Notes under the pieces: model-generated
What the model saw: the letters and a program-made list of their open reading frames with translations, nothing else
Database searches by the model: none
What the model was told of the DNA's origin: nothing
Assembly (NCBI GenBank): GCA_017506865.1
Contig: JAFCMP010000042.1
Location: 310,001-374,000, forward strand
DNA from: Tribonema minus
Lineage: Eukaryota > Sar > Xanthophyceae > Tribonematales > Tribonemataceae
Reading direction: 5' to 3'
Length of the DNA: 64,000 nucleotides
Translations under genes and position numbers: made by a program
Shown: positions 1-12,900 of the stretch, piece after piece
How positions within the stretch are numbered: position 1 is the stretch's first letter
Layout of the letters: every line of letters starts with the position of its first letter

Positions 1-996
1 TGAGCCTGTACTCGTGTCGCTCCTGTATGATTTGGCAATTGGTGATCGCCTGTGGTGGCATGGTTTGCCATGTAGACGCACTCAGGACACGCCGACAGTT
101 ACGCAAGACGAAACCGCCAGGCTCGTGTGCAGAAGCAGAGGGGGAGGGTTCGACGGTCGCACGGTATTGGCAATGCCACGGCCCATGTCTAGAGTACAGT
201 ACCTGTGCCATGATGCAATGCTGGTGTCAAGCGACACCTGTAAAGGTGCGCGCGTGCCCTCACACGCGCGCACTCAGGGTTATTGTCACGCCCGTGTGTA
301 CTGGCTGCTGCGCCGCCAGTGCGCAGGCGGCGCGCGTGCAGATGGACGCTGACGCGGCATTGCGCATGGTTATTACGGCAGCAGTTTTGTCTCTTCTTAT
401 CGCAGGGCCAATCATTTGCTGTTTCGCTGCTACTCAACAGTTGAGGTGACAACAGTTGCAACACATGATGTAGTAAAATCTCAACTGGAATCAAAATGAG
501 AACATTCGCAACAAGATGAAACAGGCGCTGCGGCATAGATGAAGAACGCGTACGTCGAAAGCGCGAAGGCGTTAGAGGTGCCTGATGAGCGCGCGCCGCC
601 ACATCGCAGAGCTCCGTTCATCAGCGCGCAAGTAGAGAGTTAGGGTTTGGGCTAGTGACAGGTGTAGGGTTAGGGCTGGGCGGACCGTGCGCACCGTGCT
701 GCTGAGCGCTGACGCGGCGCACGCACCGCCCTCCCCGCTCGGCTGCGATGCCGCTGCCTGCCCCCTAGCGCGCACGAACCTCAGTCAGCACCGATGCAGT
801 GTCGCACGCGACGAGCACGGCTTGAAGTTGAGCGCTGACGCTGACGCAGCGACGGGCGCAATTCAGTCACTGAGCGCTGACGCAGCGCTGCATGATGAGC
901 GCTGATGCAGCAACACGACTTCAAGTTGAGCGCTGACACTGCATGCAATAAGACTGAGCGCTGACGCAGCAGTGTCGCGCGCGGTGCCCCCCGCAG

Positions 997-3900
997 ATCC
1001 GGCTGCGAAAGTGGCAGGAGGAACGCGAGAAGCGCGAGAAACGCAAAGGTACGCCGATGCTCTCAGTGCTCCGCGGCATACAAATGACAATTGCTTGTAC
1101 TTCGAAGTATCAAGTATGTGCCGAAACAGGCATCACCTCATTATGCGTTGATGTGTGACAGTGATGAGTTGCTTGTCGATGGTGATCCTGATAAGTGATA
1201 CTTCGAAGTATGCGTGAAAGGCGCAAGGAACGCAAAGGTGTGCCGATGCTCTTCGCCCCAGTGCTCCGCAGCATTATCTCGAGCATTGCTTTCAGTGATA
1301 TATGTATTTGTATGTCGGAACAAACGACGCTTCATGAGACGCTGACATTTGACAGTGATGGGGTGCTTGTCCCATCATGTTCCTGGTAAGTGATATGCGT
1401 GAGAAGCACGAGAGACGCAGAGCTGCGCCGATGCTCTTCGCCCTAGTGCTCCGCAGCATTCTCACGAGTACTGATTTATCAAACATCTGTCAGAGCAAAG
1501 ATCATTTGTTGAGACGTTGACGTTTGACAGTGATGAGGTGGTTGTCCCATGCTCCTGATATGTGGTATGCCAGTGTGCTGTATGGATTTAAAGTGTGCCA
1601 TCAAACTTCATATTTTTGAAGTTTTCAACTGTGTGAAGTGTTTGTTGAAGTCTGACTCCTCCCCTTGGTTTCCACGGTACCTCGCACCACTACCACAATC
1701 GCAACGCGAGACAGGCGAAGAAAGGTTGCTGTCAATGCAAAGGCGACGCCCACGCCTCACTGCAGCCGTTGTTGTTCTGCCTGATCTGTGTGCTGATCGC
1801 CGCCACATGTGGCGTTGCAATTGCGGTGATGCTCAGTTCTCACCACCTTAAATGGCCGCTTCTCGCTTGTAGCCAAGCGCTGTTTCCACGCGTGTCCTGC
1901 CCCCTGCCCACCTTTTGGATAAACATGGTGACGCTCATCTGACCCCGTCGCGGCTGGCTGGCGGTTTCGCCCGCAGGCACCGAGGAGGAGGAGGACGAAG
2001 CTCCCGAGCAGACGCCGTCCGGCATCGAGAACTGGCATCTGGGGGTCCCCAGCTGGGCTGAGGTGAGCAATGAGAACAGCGTAATACTCAATAACTGAGA
2101 CATGGTGTCATCACTACTTGACAGTTACGCCTTTGCCCATACCATTGACCAGTACAGAGTCTGCGATTGAGGTGAGCCACGAGAACGTGCCTGTGCAGAC
2201 GTGCGTCACAGCCTACCCCTGCCCCTATCCCTATTATTGATCGTCACTCTTACCCTCACCCTACCTCAAAACGGCCTGGCGGACAGGGTCGTGTGACGAG
2301 TACTCTTTGCATCAGCGCATTTCGTTGCCATCATGGTGGGGAGCTGCCGCTGCTGTGACGCCTCGAACGCGCGCTGAGCACTGACGCATCGCGCCAAACG
2401 CTGCGCACGCCAACATCACTCCATCGGCGCCTCGTCATACTGCATTTCCTGCGCTGGTGCCACCGTCCCGGCCTTCCGCGCTTGTTGTCCAATGCTGCCG
2501 TCGCCCCGTGGCGCTGCGCGTGCCACTGCGGCCCCCCGTGCATCTGCACGACATATACATACCGGTGCCGTTCTCACTTCAGAGAGTCGGGGCTGTCTGC
2601 GATGACCTCGAGGCACGCCCCGGCGGCGGCGGCGGCGGCTGCTTGTAACTTCAATGTTTTAACTTCAATGCTGGGACGCACATAACTTCAACTCTGACTC
2701 CAGTTCGACGCGGCCAGCTCACAAATGCGCGCCCCTGTCGTTGTGTGTGATCTGCTGCCGCGTTCACCGCATCCGTTTTCGCATACTTAGGGCTAGGGTT
2801 GAAATTGGGGTGAGTGTTAGGACTAGGGTCCAGGCTGCCCCTCAGACGCCACTTGGTTGTTTTGCGAGACAGGCTGCTGATGTGCTTTCGTGTGTTCTCT
2901 TGCCGGCGCCGGTCCTGGCAGGGTCTTAACAAGCAGGGCAAGCAGGCGCAGAGCTACCTCAAGCCGCGTAGAAAGGTGAGGTGCCTGCCGCATTGCGCCG
3001 AGCGCTTGCTTTGTCCGTACAAGTCGCTGGCGCTGCTCGCAGGTTCAGAATGGAGCTCATTGCCGTGGCAGTTGCTGCATGTGCTGAAAGCACTGCACTG
3101 GTGCACAAACACAGGCGGGAAACTGGAGACAGAAAGGTGATGCATCTTGACAGATCTTGCGCCCATCAGTGAGCGGGTGGTATTCTGGTAGTGCTGTGCC
3201 GCGAATTACGTTCGCAGTAGCCACACTTGCGCAGCAGCAGCGTCGCTGGCGATGCATGCGCATCAAGGGGTAAGTAAAAAAACAAAGACGACTGACCACC
3301 AGCCGCGGTATCGTTTTGTGCGTAGCTGCTGACGCGGTCACAAAGGGGGTTAGGGTTAGGGTTAGAGTTGCTATTTGGGTTAGCCGTCCATTTCTCGCAG
3401 TCAAGCGCCCGCAGTTCGACTTGCTTCGCCAGCGTTGTGCCCTCCCCCTCCCCTCCACGCACAGCCTCACTCATTGACTCACTCATTGACTCACTCACTC
3501 ATTCACTCATCGTACCATCATGTCCATGTCTGTGTGGGGTCAGTACGGAAGGCCCCCCAGCATGCACGACTTCACTCACTGACTCACTCACTCACTGACG
3601 CGCTGGTCTCTCCGCGTGCTTTTGCAGACACGCGTGTGCAAGCAGTGGCTGGAGGCACGCGCGCAACGTCCCGCGCCGGACGGCGCGCCAGCATGGTGAG
3701 TGAGTGAGTAAGTGAGTGACTCTATTTGCAGACACACGTGTGCAAGCAGTGGCTGGAGGCGCGCGCACAGCGGCCCGCGCCGGACGGCGCGCCAGCATGG
3801 TGAGTGAGTGAGTGAGTGAGTGAGTTAGCGACTCTATTTGCTTGTGAGAGCAGTGACTGGAGGGGCGCGCGTCGAACGGCGCTGCAGCATGGTGAGTGAG

Positions 3901-6900
3901 TGAGTGAGTGGGTGAGTGAATGTGTGCCTCTATTTGCGCTGTGAGCAGCGGCTGGAGGCGCGCGCAGCGGCCCTCGTGCCGGCCGCGTGCTGGCTTCGTG
4001 AGTGAGTAAGTGAGTCAGTCAATGCAGAGTCATGCAGAGGCCACTCACATTGTTGCGGCCACGGCTGCGACTTGCGCCGAAATCTATCACAAATTTCCAA
4101 GCGATCCAACCTCAACGCTAGTCGTGGCTTCAACACCAACTTCCGCCCACCGTCACCAGGTGGGGGTGCCTGCGCGCACGCGGCTGCTTTTGCCGAAACC
4201 TAACGCGAATTGTTTGCCAATCCAACCTCAACCCTTGTCCTGACTTCAACTCTAACTTCAGCTCGCCAGGTGGGGGGTGCCCGCACGGCTGCGGCTGTGA
4301 CTTTTGCCAAAAGCTATCAGTGATGTCCAGCTGCGTGCGAAATCCAACCTCCACCTCGCTCCTGAGTTCAACCCTTAGGTAGTACCTTCACGCACATTGC
4401 AGGTGGGGGGGCCCGCGCGGCCGCAGCTGCGACTTTGCGCACGGCGATGTGCCCGCGCGGCCGCGGCTGCTTTTGCCCAAACCTAACACTACAACTCCAA
4501 CCTCAACCCCAGTCCCACTAACTTCAACTCTCAGTTCTGCTCGCCAGCCAGTCCTAGTAACTGCAACTCTAACTTCACCCACATCGCCAGTGGGGGTGCC
4601 CGCGCGGGCGCGGCTGCGACTTTGCGTACGGCGAAGACGAGCTCAACTCATAGCTACCTCCCATCTCAACCCCTGCCCTTCAAGCTATCGTGATGTCCAA
4701 CTGCGTGGCCAACTCGATCTCCACCCCAGTCCTAAGTTCAAACCTCACTTTAACTCTACCTTCACACACACTGCAGGTGGGGGTGCCCGCGCGGCCGCGG
4801 TTGCGACTTTGCGCACGGCGACGACGAGCTCAAGGGCGAGGCCGCCAAGGAGGTCAAGAAGCGCAAGGCGCTGGCCACTAAGGAGGAGGTGCGAGCGCAG
4901 TTGCAGCTAGCACAACTGCTTACGCAATCCGTAGCTCCGACCTGAGGAAGTGCCTCGATACAAACCTAGCCCTTGACTCAAAGATATGGTAGCCCTCAAC
5001 GCTGACAAACGCATTAATTAGCGCAGGCAACCGTTCTCAGAACACAGTCAGGAATCGTGAACGCAAGGCGCTGGCCACAAAGGAGGAGGTGCGGGCGCAG
5101 TGGCAGCTAGCAAAACGGTAGCCCTGACCTACGCCGTGTTTCACCGCTGCACGACGTTGCAAGACAGCAGGAATGATTGTTGTGAGGGCGAAACGGGGTT
5201 GCCGATCACTGCAGCGTGCAACATTGGCTTGTCTAAGTTGTCAGGTGTCTTGCCGAAGTTTTCATGCGGCTTGTGGAAGTTATCATACAGTGTTGAGGAT
5301 GTCCATCGGCCCGTGTTGAAGTTGTCAACAGCTTGTTGAAGTTTTCCATCGCCCTGTGACCACACTGCGCCTATTCCATGTGCAGGCTGCCAAGGAGCTG
5401 GACCGTTATCTTGCGGCCTCCATGGAGCAAGACCTAGGCCACGACATGGCCGACGCGGTGAGTGTTTGTACTTGAACTGCATACATTCGACATGCGATGC
5501 GTCGCATTGCATAGAGCTGTATGCGATGCGTAGACCTACATGTGCTGCTGCTCATTGAATACTCAGCAGCGCTCAGTCACGTGTCAAGACCTCACTGTCA
5601 ACAGCGCTCCGCTGGAACAGCTACGCGCCTGCAGGCGCTTGTTGTGTCCATCGCCTGCAGTACACTTGGTTGTGTAGGCGAAGACTTGAAGTTCACTTTA
5701 CCGCACCCATCGCTCCGCTGGGCCGCCATGCGCCTGTTGGATCGCGTGCAAGCCTCCGTGACCGTGGACTCAACCCTTACCCCAAGTGTTGCACTCTGTG
5801 CAGTTTGTTGTGCAGCCTGTTCAATGCAAGTGTGGCCCTTTTGCGACCCCGAGCCCATCGTATTCGGAGTTGAAGCCAGTCAAATCCAGAGTATTGTCGC
5901 TCAAAGCAACCGTTTCACGTTTTGTAACCGTCGCAGGTGCAGCAGGGGCTGGTCGCCGCGCAGCAGGCGAAGAAGCAGAAGACAGCTCTCAAGGTACATT
6001 TTTTTGTTTGTTCAGATGTGTGGACATAGCGCGGCATGCCTCATGCATGCATTGCGCCTGCGCGCACGTCGCACGGGTACGCATGCTGTCGCGTATACCG
6101 CATGCATGGCATCGGCGCTGCGCGCGCGGGCTGCACACACTGCGGACTCGCGACAGCGCCGCTAGCTGTCAGCGAAGAATAGCGCATTTCGTCGCGCAAC
6201 TCGTCGCCATTACAGTGAGTTTAGAGTGACGGCGCCAGTGCGCATCAGCAATTGATTGGCATTAGCAATTGATTGGCGGGGCGTTGCGTTGCGCACCAAT
6301 CACTGGGCTTGCAGCGGTATGAGCGCTGCTGCTGCTTGCCCCCCCGGAACCTGCTGCCGCTCCTGTCCGCAGATGTTCGGCTCAACTTGGTCACTGCACG
6401 CAGCGCGCAGCAGAACCGCTCCTGCCATATGGAAGGGGGGGGGGGCACCGCTCAGCACACAGGGCTGGGCACTGGCACCTCGCTTGCTTCCCCAGCCGGC
6501 GGCTCGTATTGCAGCAAAACGTTTGCACTCAGGGCGCTGCCACGCCGACGATGCTGCGGCGCGAGCCGCGAGCGCTACCGCCGCTGCCTGCGCAGGTCAT
6601 GCACCAGCACGTGTATCAGCTGTGTGACTTTGGAAGCACGTTGAGACCAAATAATTTTCTCTTCAATACAGAATACCAATCAGCTACTACTGTATGTATC
6701 GGTCGCTTGCGCAGGCCGCGGAAGCTCGAGCGCTGCTGCCCCTGCCCTCTGGCGCCCGGCGTACAATCAAATCAAACAAATCTCTCCCAACACAGAAAAT
6801 CAATCAGCTACTACTTTATGTATCGGTTGCTGCGCAGGCCGCGGAAGCTCGAGCGCTGCTGCCCCTGGCCGCAGCGCCCGCAGCGCAGGCGCCAGAGGGC

Positions 6901-9900
6901 AAGGCAGGGGACGCTGTTGACCTGGCGGCGGCCACAGAATGCAGGTGTGGCTTATTAGGGTTGGTTGTAGGGTTTGCATTAGTTCTAGGGTTAGGCTAGG
7001 GCAAGCGGCAAGGTTAGAGCTAGAAGTAGCGGCTCACGATGGTTTGGGCTAGGGGTAGGGGTTGGCTAGGGTGGGGGGTAGGGTCGGGCAAGGCGGGGGA
7101 CGGGTTGACCTGGCGGCGGCCACAGAATGCAGGTACGGCTTATTAGGGTTAAACATAGGGTTTGGGTTAGGGCTAGGATTAGGGTGAGGGTTGGTGTTGG
7201 CGGCTGGCTCACTAGGGTCGAGCAAAAGGTTCGGTTAGGGCTAGGGATTGGCTAGGGTCGGGGGTAGGATTGGACAAGACAAGGTGCGGTGTTGACCTGG
7301 CGGCGGCCACAGAATGCAGGTGCAGCTTATCAGGGTTGGGGTCAGGTTTTAGGGTTACATCTGGGGTTAGGGCCTAGGCTTGAGAGGCAAAGTTGGTTCA
7401 GCGTCGCACTACGTCGCTGGCCTCTCGAAGGTAGGTGTGCTTGGGTCAGGGCTAAGGTTCGGGTGCAGCTCATTAGGGTTCAAAATGGGGTTAGGGTTAG
7501 GGCTAGGGTTAGGCTAGGGTCAGGAGCAGGGTTGGTCCGGCATTGCACTACATCATGGTCCCCTGGAAGGTATGCTGGAGCCAGGATTGGAATTGTGTTT
7601 ATTTAGGTCCACAATCAGATCAGGGTTTGGGTAAGTGTCAGGATTGGTTTGGCGGCATACTTCATAGCTGGCTGCTGGAACAGACGATCGAAAAGCCTAC
7701 AGGACGCACTTCAGCAGCATCATGCGGCAGTGTTGAGGTCAGGGTCAGGGTTGGGGCTAGGGCAAGGCATTGCTGGCCGCTGGAACGGATGATCGAGAAG
7801 CCCACAGGACGCACTTCAGACGCATCGCGCCGCAGGATAAGGATTAGAGTTAGGGTTAGGGTTAGGGCTCGTAAAAATGGTTGTTTGATTGTTGGGACCC
7901 GTTTGCGCCCCTAGCGACAGTCAGTGAAACTACTTGAAAACAGGCTGGCGTGACACTTGTACGGCACTGGTGCGTGTGCTGTTGTGGGGTCAGGATTAGG
8001 GTTGAATGCCCCCTGCGTGCTCACGCTGGCACCGCCTGTTCGGATGCCTTTGCTCTGCCGCAGAGGCTACATGACATGAGCTTTAATTTGCTACAATCTT
8101 CAATTTGCTGGTTCAGACGCCCCGCGCACCGCACTGCGATGGATGGCACCGACGGCGTCGCAACACCCCCAACACTTGCATGAAACCTTGCCCGACTTCA
8201 GCCTTGATGCATCTGCGCTGCCTCCTTTGCATCTAAACCCCTAACGCTACCGCTCTATTCTCTGCGTTCGTGCAGTTGGCTGGGAACGCTCGCGGGAGAG
8301 CTGCGCATGGACGAGACGGGTCAGGTGAGCGCTGCTGCATAGCCCTAGCCCCAGCTCTAATTCTAACCCTTGAGATGGGACAGGGAGTGCTGTCTAGCCC
8401 TAACCCTAACCCTAGCCCCTGTTCCAGCCCCAGCTCTTGAGATGGACAGGTGAGCGCTGCTGACCAGCCCTAGTGCTAGGCGCTCAGCACCTCTGACTCA
8501 AGCAGCGCTCAGCAGCCTGGGCAGCGCTCAGCAGCCACCTCAGCGCTCAGCGGCCGCCTCAGCGCCTTACAGCCCCCTCACCGCTGGCAGCCACCTCAGC
8601 GCTCAGCAGCCATCTCAACGCTCAGCGGCTGAGTTTGACTACGGCCAGCGCTCAGTAGCCGCCTCAGCGCTCAGCAGCGCTTTTCGAGCGCTCAGCGGCT
8701 GATTCTCACTGGGGCAGTGCTCAGCAAACACCTGAGCGCACAACTCCTTGCCTCTGGCCCTTTCTCAAGACCCCTTAACCAGTTGACCCCTACGTACTTG
8801 CAATTGGCGTTGAGCACCAACAACTACATACCATGTGTGGGGTGTACGCCAAGCGCCCGCTCCCCCTCGCATCAATGGCGCTAGCAAGTTTGCCAGCGCA
8901 TCCGTGCGGGCACGCAGCGCGCCACCTCTACTGCCACTTGCATCATACCTGAGTATTTCAAGGACTTGAACTTGCATTTGGCAATGAGCACTGACACGCC
9001 ATTTGGTGCCTGACGCCCGCCCTCAGCGGCGCGACTGCGAGCATGTTTGTGAGGGGCGTGCGCCTGCGCGCGGGGCGCTATCAGCTGCCTGCATTATACC
9101 TGAGTACTTCAAGTACTTGAACTTGCACTGACGAACCATATCACACGCCTGGCGCCGGCCCTCAGGTCAGCGGCGCGAGCGAGTTTGCGAGCGCGTTTGT
9201 GAGGGGCGTGCGCCTGTGCAGTGCACTGGGCGCTGTATAAACCTCACGTACTTGAACTTGCATTTAATGATGAGCACTGACGAGCCACTTTGCGCCTGGC
9301 GCCCGTTGTCACTGACACGTCAGGTCAGCGGCGCGAGCGAATTTGCGAGTGCGTTTGTGAGGGGCGTTCGACTGCGCACTGGGCGCTGGTACTACGAGGT
9401 TTCTCTCGCCAGCGACGGCCTCGTGCAGCTGGGCTGGGCAGATCATCTCTTCAAGGTGAGCATACATGAGAGCGCTTTCTTCGCTTTGAGTATAGTACTT
9501 TTGGGTATCATGGGTTACGCTTGGGGTATGAAACATGCGACGATGGCCTTTCACAGCTTGGCTAACCGTTATGTTGCCCTAACCCTAACCCTACATAACA
9601 GCGGACCACCACTTCAAACGCGAGCACAGTTCCAACATGCATCATACCTCCTGTGACTGCGCCGCGTATGGCATGGTGCCTCATTTCAGGTTAACGACAT
9701 TGGTGACAGCACCCACTGCTACCAAACCTTGTGCTTTGAAGCAGTAGACGCAACTTTCTTGGAAGGTTTGATTCATCGAAAGCTCCATCAGCCCCGCACG
9801 TCATGCGCCTGCGCCGCGTGTGGCGGGGTGGCGTTTGTGAGGGCAGCGGCATAGGCGACGACACCCACACGCGTACCAATACTTGGCGTGTGAGGTTCAA

Positions 9901-12900
9901 CATGTGACGTACCTTTTCGATGACAGTTGCTACTACTTTGTCTTGAAGCACAGAGTTCACTGCGCATTGTACCCTGCGCCGCATGCGTCAGGGCGACTCG
10001 TTCGAGGGCAACGGCATCGGCGATGACCCCCACTTGTGCCCGTACTCGATGTGTGAAGTTCAACAAGCGACGTGCCGTTACGACAAACAATAGCTCATAC
10101 CTTGTCTTGAAGCAGTGACTGCGCTGCGTGCGTCCGGGCAACTCATTTGAGGGCAACAGCGTTGGCGACCTCACCCACTCATACCAATCCTCGACATGTA
10201 AAGTTCAATACTTCAAGTATGTGACTTGCCTGTACGATGACACCCGCTCGTACTCGTTTTGAAGCACTGAGTTCACCACGCATTATACCCTCGTGTGACT
10301 ACGCAGGGTGACTCAGTTGAGGACAACAGTCAGATGCACTTGAAGCGCGAATTTTCATACTTGAAGTACCAAGTTCATTGTACCCTTGTGTGACTGCGCT
10401 GCGTTCGTCAGGGTGACCCTTTTGAGGGCAATGGTATTGGCGACGACACCCACTCGTACCAATACTCGACATGTGAAGTTCAATACTTCAAGTATGTGAC
10501 TTGCCTGTACGACGACACCCGCTCGTGCTCGTTTTGAAGCGCCGAGTTCACGGCGCATTATACCCTCGTGTGACTACGCAGGGTGACTCGTTTGAGGGCA
10601 ACGGCATCGGCGACGACACCCACTCGTGGGCGTACGACGGCCTGAGGCAGAAGCGCTGGAACGGCGAGGAGGACGAGGCATCCGCTCCCGACTATGGCAC
10701 TGCATGGAAGGTATGCCAGTAGGTGTGAAGAAACAAACTTTCAAGACAAGGCATGTGTCTAGTGGCAGGGGGGTATGTAATCATGCGCTTTCAGTGGGTA
10801 TGAGGTTTGTGGGCGTGAGCACTGGAATGGCGAGGAGGACGCGGCTGTGGCACTGCATGGAAGGTATGTGTATCCCTCTGGGGGGTAAGGGTGAGCGGCT
10901 AGGGTCAGGGGCAATGCGAGGGTTCGGGTATGGGTTCTCAGGGTAAGGCATGTAGGCATGAGCGCTTGAATAAAGCGAGGACGACGAAGCATCCGCGCCC
11001 GACCATGGCACTGCGTGGAAGGTACGCAATCATGGGGGGCACGGGGGTGGGGGTGGGTGGATATGTTGGTATGGGCTCTCTAAGTGAGGCTTGTAGGTGT
11101 CATGGGGGGTATGTAGGTATGGGCTCTGAGGGTAAGTCATGTAGGTACAGTATGAGTGCTGGAATGGCGAGGAGGACGAGGCCTTGGCGCCTGACAATGC
11201 CACTGCGTGGAAGGTACGCAATCATGCAGGGGGGGGGGAGTTGTGTACTTTTTGGAGTACATATTTCACTCTCAGGTTAAGGTATGTAGGCAGAAGCGAT
11301 GGAATGGCAAGGAGGATGAGGCCTCCGCGCCCGATTATGGTACCGCATGGAAGGTACGTAATCATGCGAGGAGGGGGGGCATATACAAAAGTAGATTTGG
11401 ACTCTCAGGGGAAGCATGTAGGCATGGGTGCTAACCATGTAGAATGGCGAGAAGGACGAAGCATCCGGACTATGGCACTGCATGGAAGGTACGTGAGGCT
11501 GCTTAGGTATTGGAGACTGTAGGTATGGCCTTATAAATGGCGAAGAGGGCAAGGCATCCGCGCCTGACTATGGCACTGCATGGAAGGTGCGCAATCATGG
11601 GGGGTTGGGGGGGGGGGGGGGGGGGCATGTAGGTATAGACCCTGAGGATAAGGTATATGTAGAGATGTACGGGGTATCCAGGCATACGCACTGGACTGGC
11701 GAGGAGGACAGGGCGGCTGCGCCTGACTACGGTAGCGCGTGGAATGTTTGTACCTGTGTAGGGGGTATGTGTGTATGTTCACATGCACGCGTGGGCGCTT
11801 ACGGCTGTGCGCCCCAGGTGCTGTTGATATAGCACATACCGACTTCAAAGTTGAAGTGATTTTGCGGCGCTGCTGCCCCCCGTCGTCAGGCCGGGGGACG
11901 TCATGGGGAGATTCTCAAACATGGGGTAATGTTAAAGTTTGCTGATCTCCACATGCAACAATGTTGATGTTTGATGGGCGCTGCTGCCTGTCAAAGGGCC
12001 AGGGGACGCCGTGGGGTGATTGCTGGACGCCGAAGCTGGCACGCTGAGCTTCAAAACTTGAAGTAACATTTGAAGTTTGCTGATCGCTGTTGCCGTTTTC
12101 AGGTCGGGGACGTCGTGGGCTGCCTGCTTGATGCCGACGCCGGCACGCTGAGCTTCACCCACAATGGGCAGGACCTGGGCGTCGCGTTTGGCGAGCTGCC
12201 GCGCTACGCGGACCGCACAGGTAACCCGCCAGGCCTACTGCATGTGGTGACGTGCCGCTGACGTCTGCGTTTCTGTGTTGGCGAGCTGCCGCCATGGCGA
12301 CCGCAACTCAGGTAACCGCCAGGCCAACTGCATGTGGTGACGTGCCGGTGACGACTGCATTTCTGTGTGTTGGCGAGCTGCCGTGCTAAGGCGACAGCAG
12401 CTCAGTTACTGCCAGGCCTACTTACTGCATGCGGTGACGCACCATCGTATGCATGCATTATAGTGCGGCGGAGGCTCCTAGATGCGGACCAGATGCTGCA
12501 TCGCTCATGCGGATTCGTTGCTCAGGCACGCCGAGGGTTAGGATTAGGGGTAGGGGTAGGAGCCCGTCCACTTGTGCCGCAAAGTTGCAGACACTGTGTA
12601 CATCTTCCCTGTGTACCGATGCAATCGCCATGCGTGCATGCACGCGTGCTGCGATGAAATGCAGTCTCTGCATGCGTGCAAGCTGCTTTCATGCCCCAGA
12701 GTTTCAGGCTAGGGTCAGATTTTTCTAACCCTAACCCTGACCTCACCCTAATACAGACCTGATTGTAATCAGAAACAAAACCCTCCCATCATTGTGGTAT
12801 CAGTTCGGCGCCTCAGAACGTGCAACAGGCTCCGCACGCTGCTCAGGCCGGCACGCCAGGCGTGTCATGTCCCCGTTCTTTGACCGGCAGCATGCTACAA

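Noticed and set aside
1-996. Open frames of up to 140 codons at the window start
   Set aside because: No Sde2 ubiquitin-like wording (GGKGG, CRDLxGRR) and no exon-like splice pairing; the 5' part of the gene is probably upstream of the window.
9688-11752. CRISPR-like array of regular repeats
   Set aside because: Repeats are copies of adjacent exon halves with splice sites, of uneven length and decay; the genome is eukaryotic and no cas gene is present.
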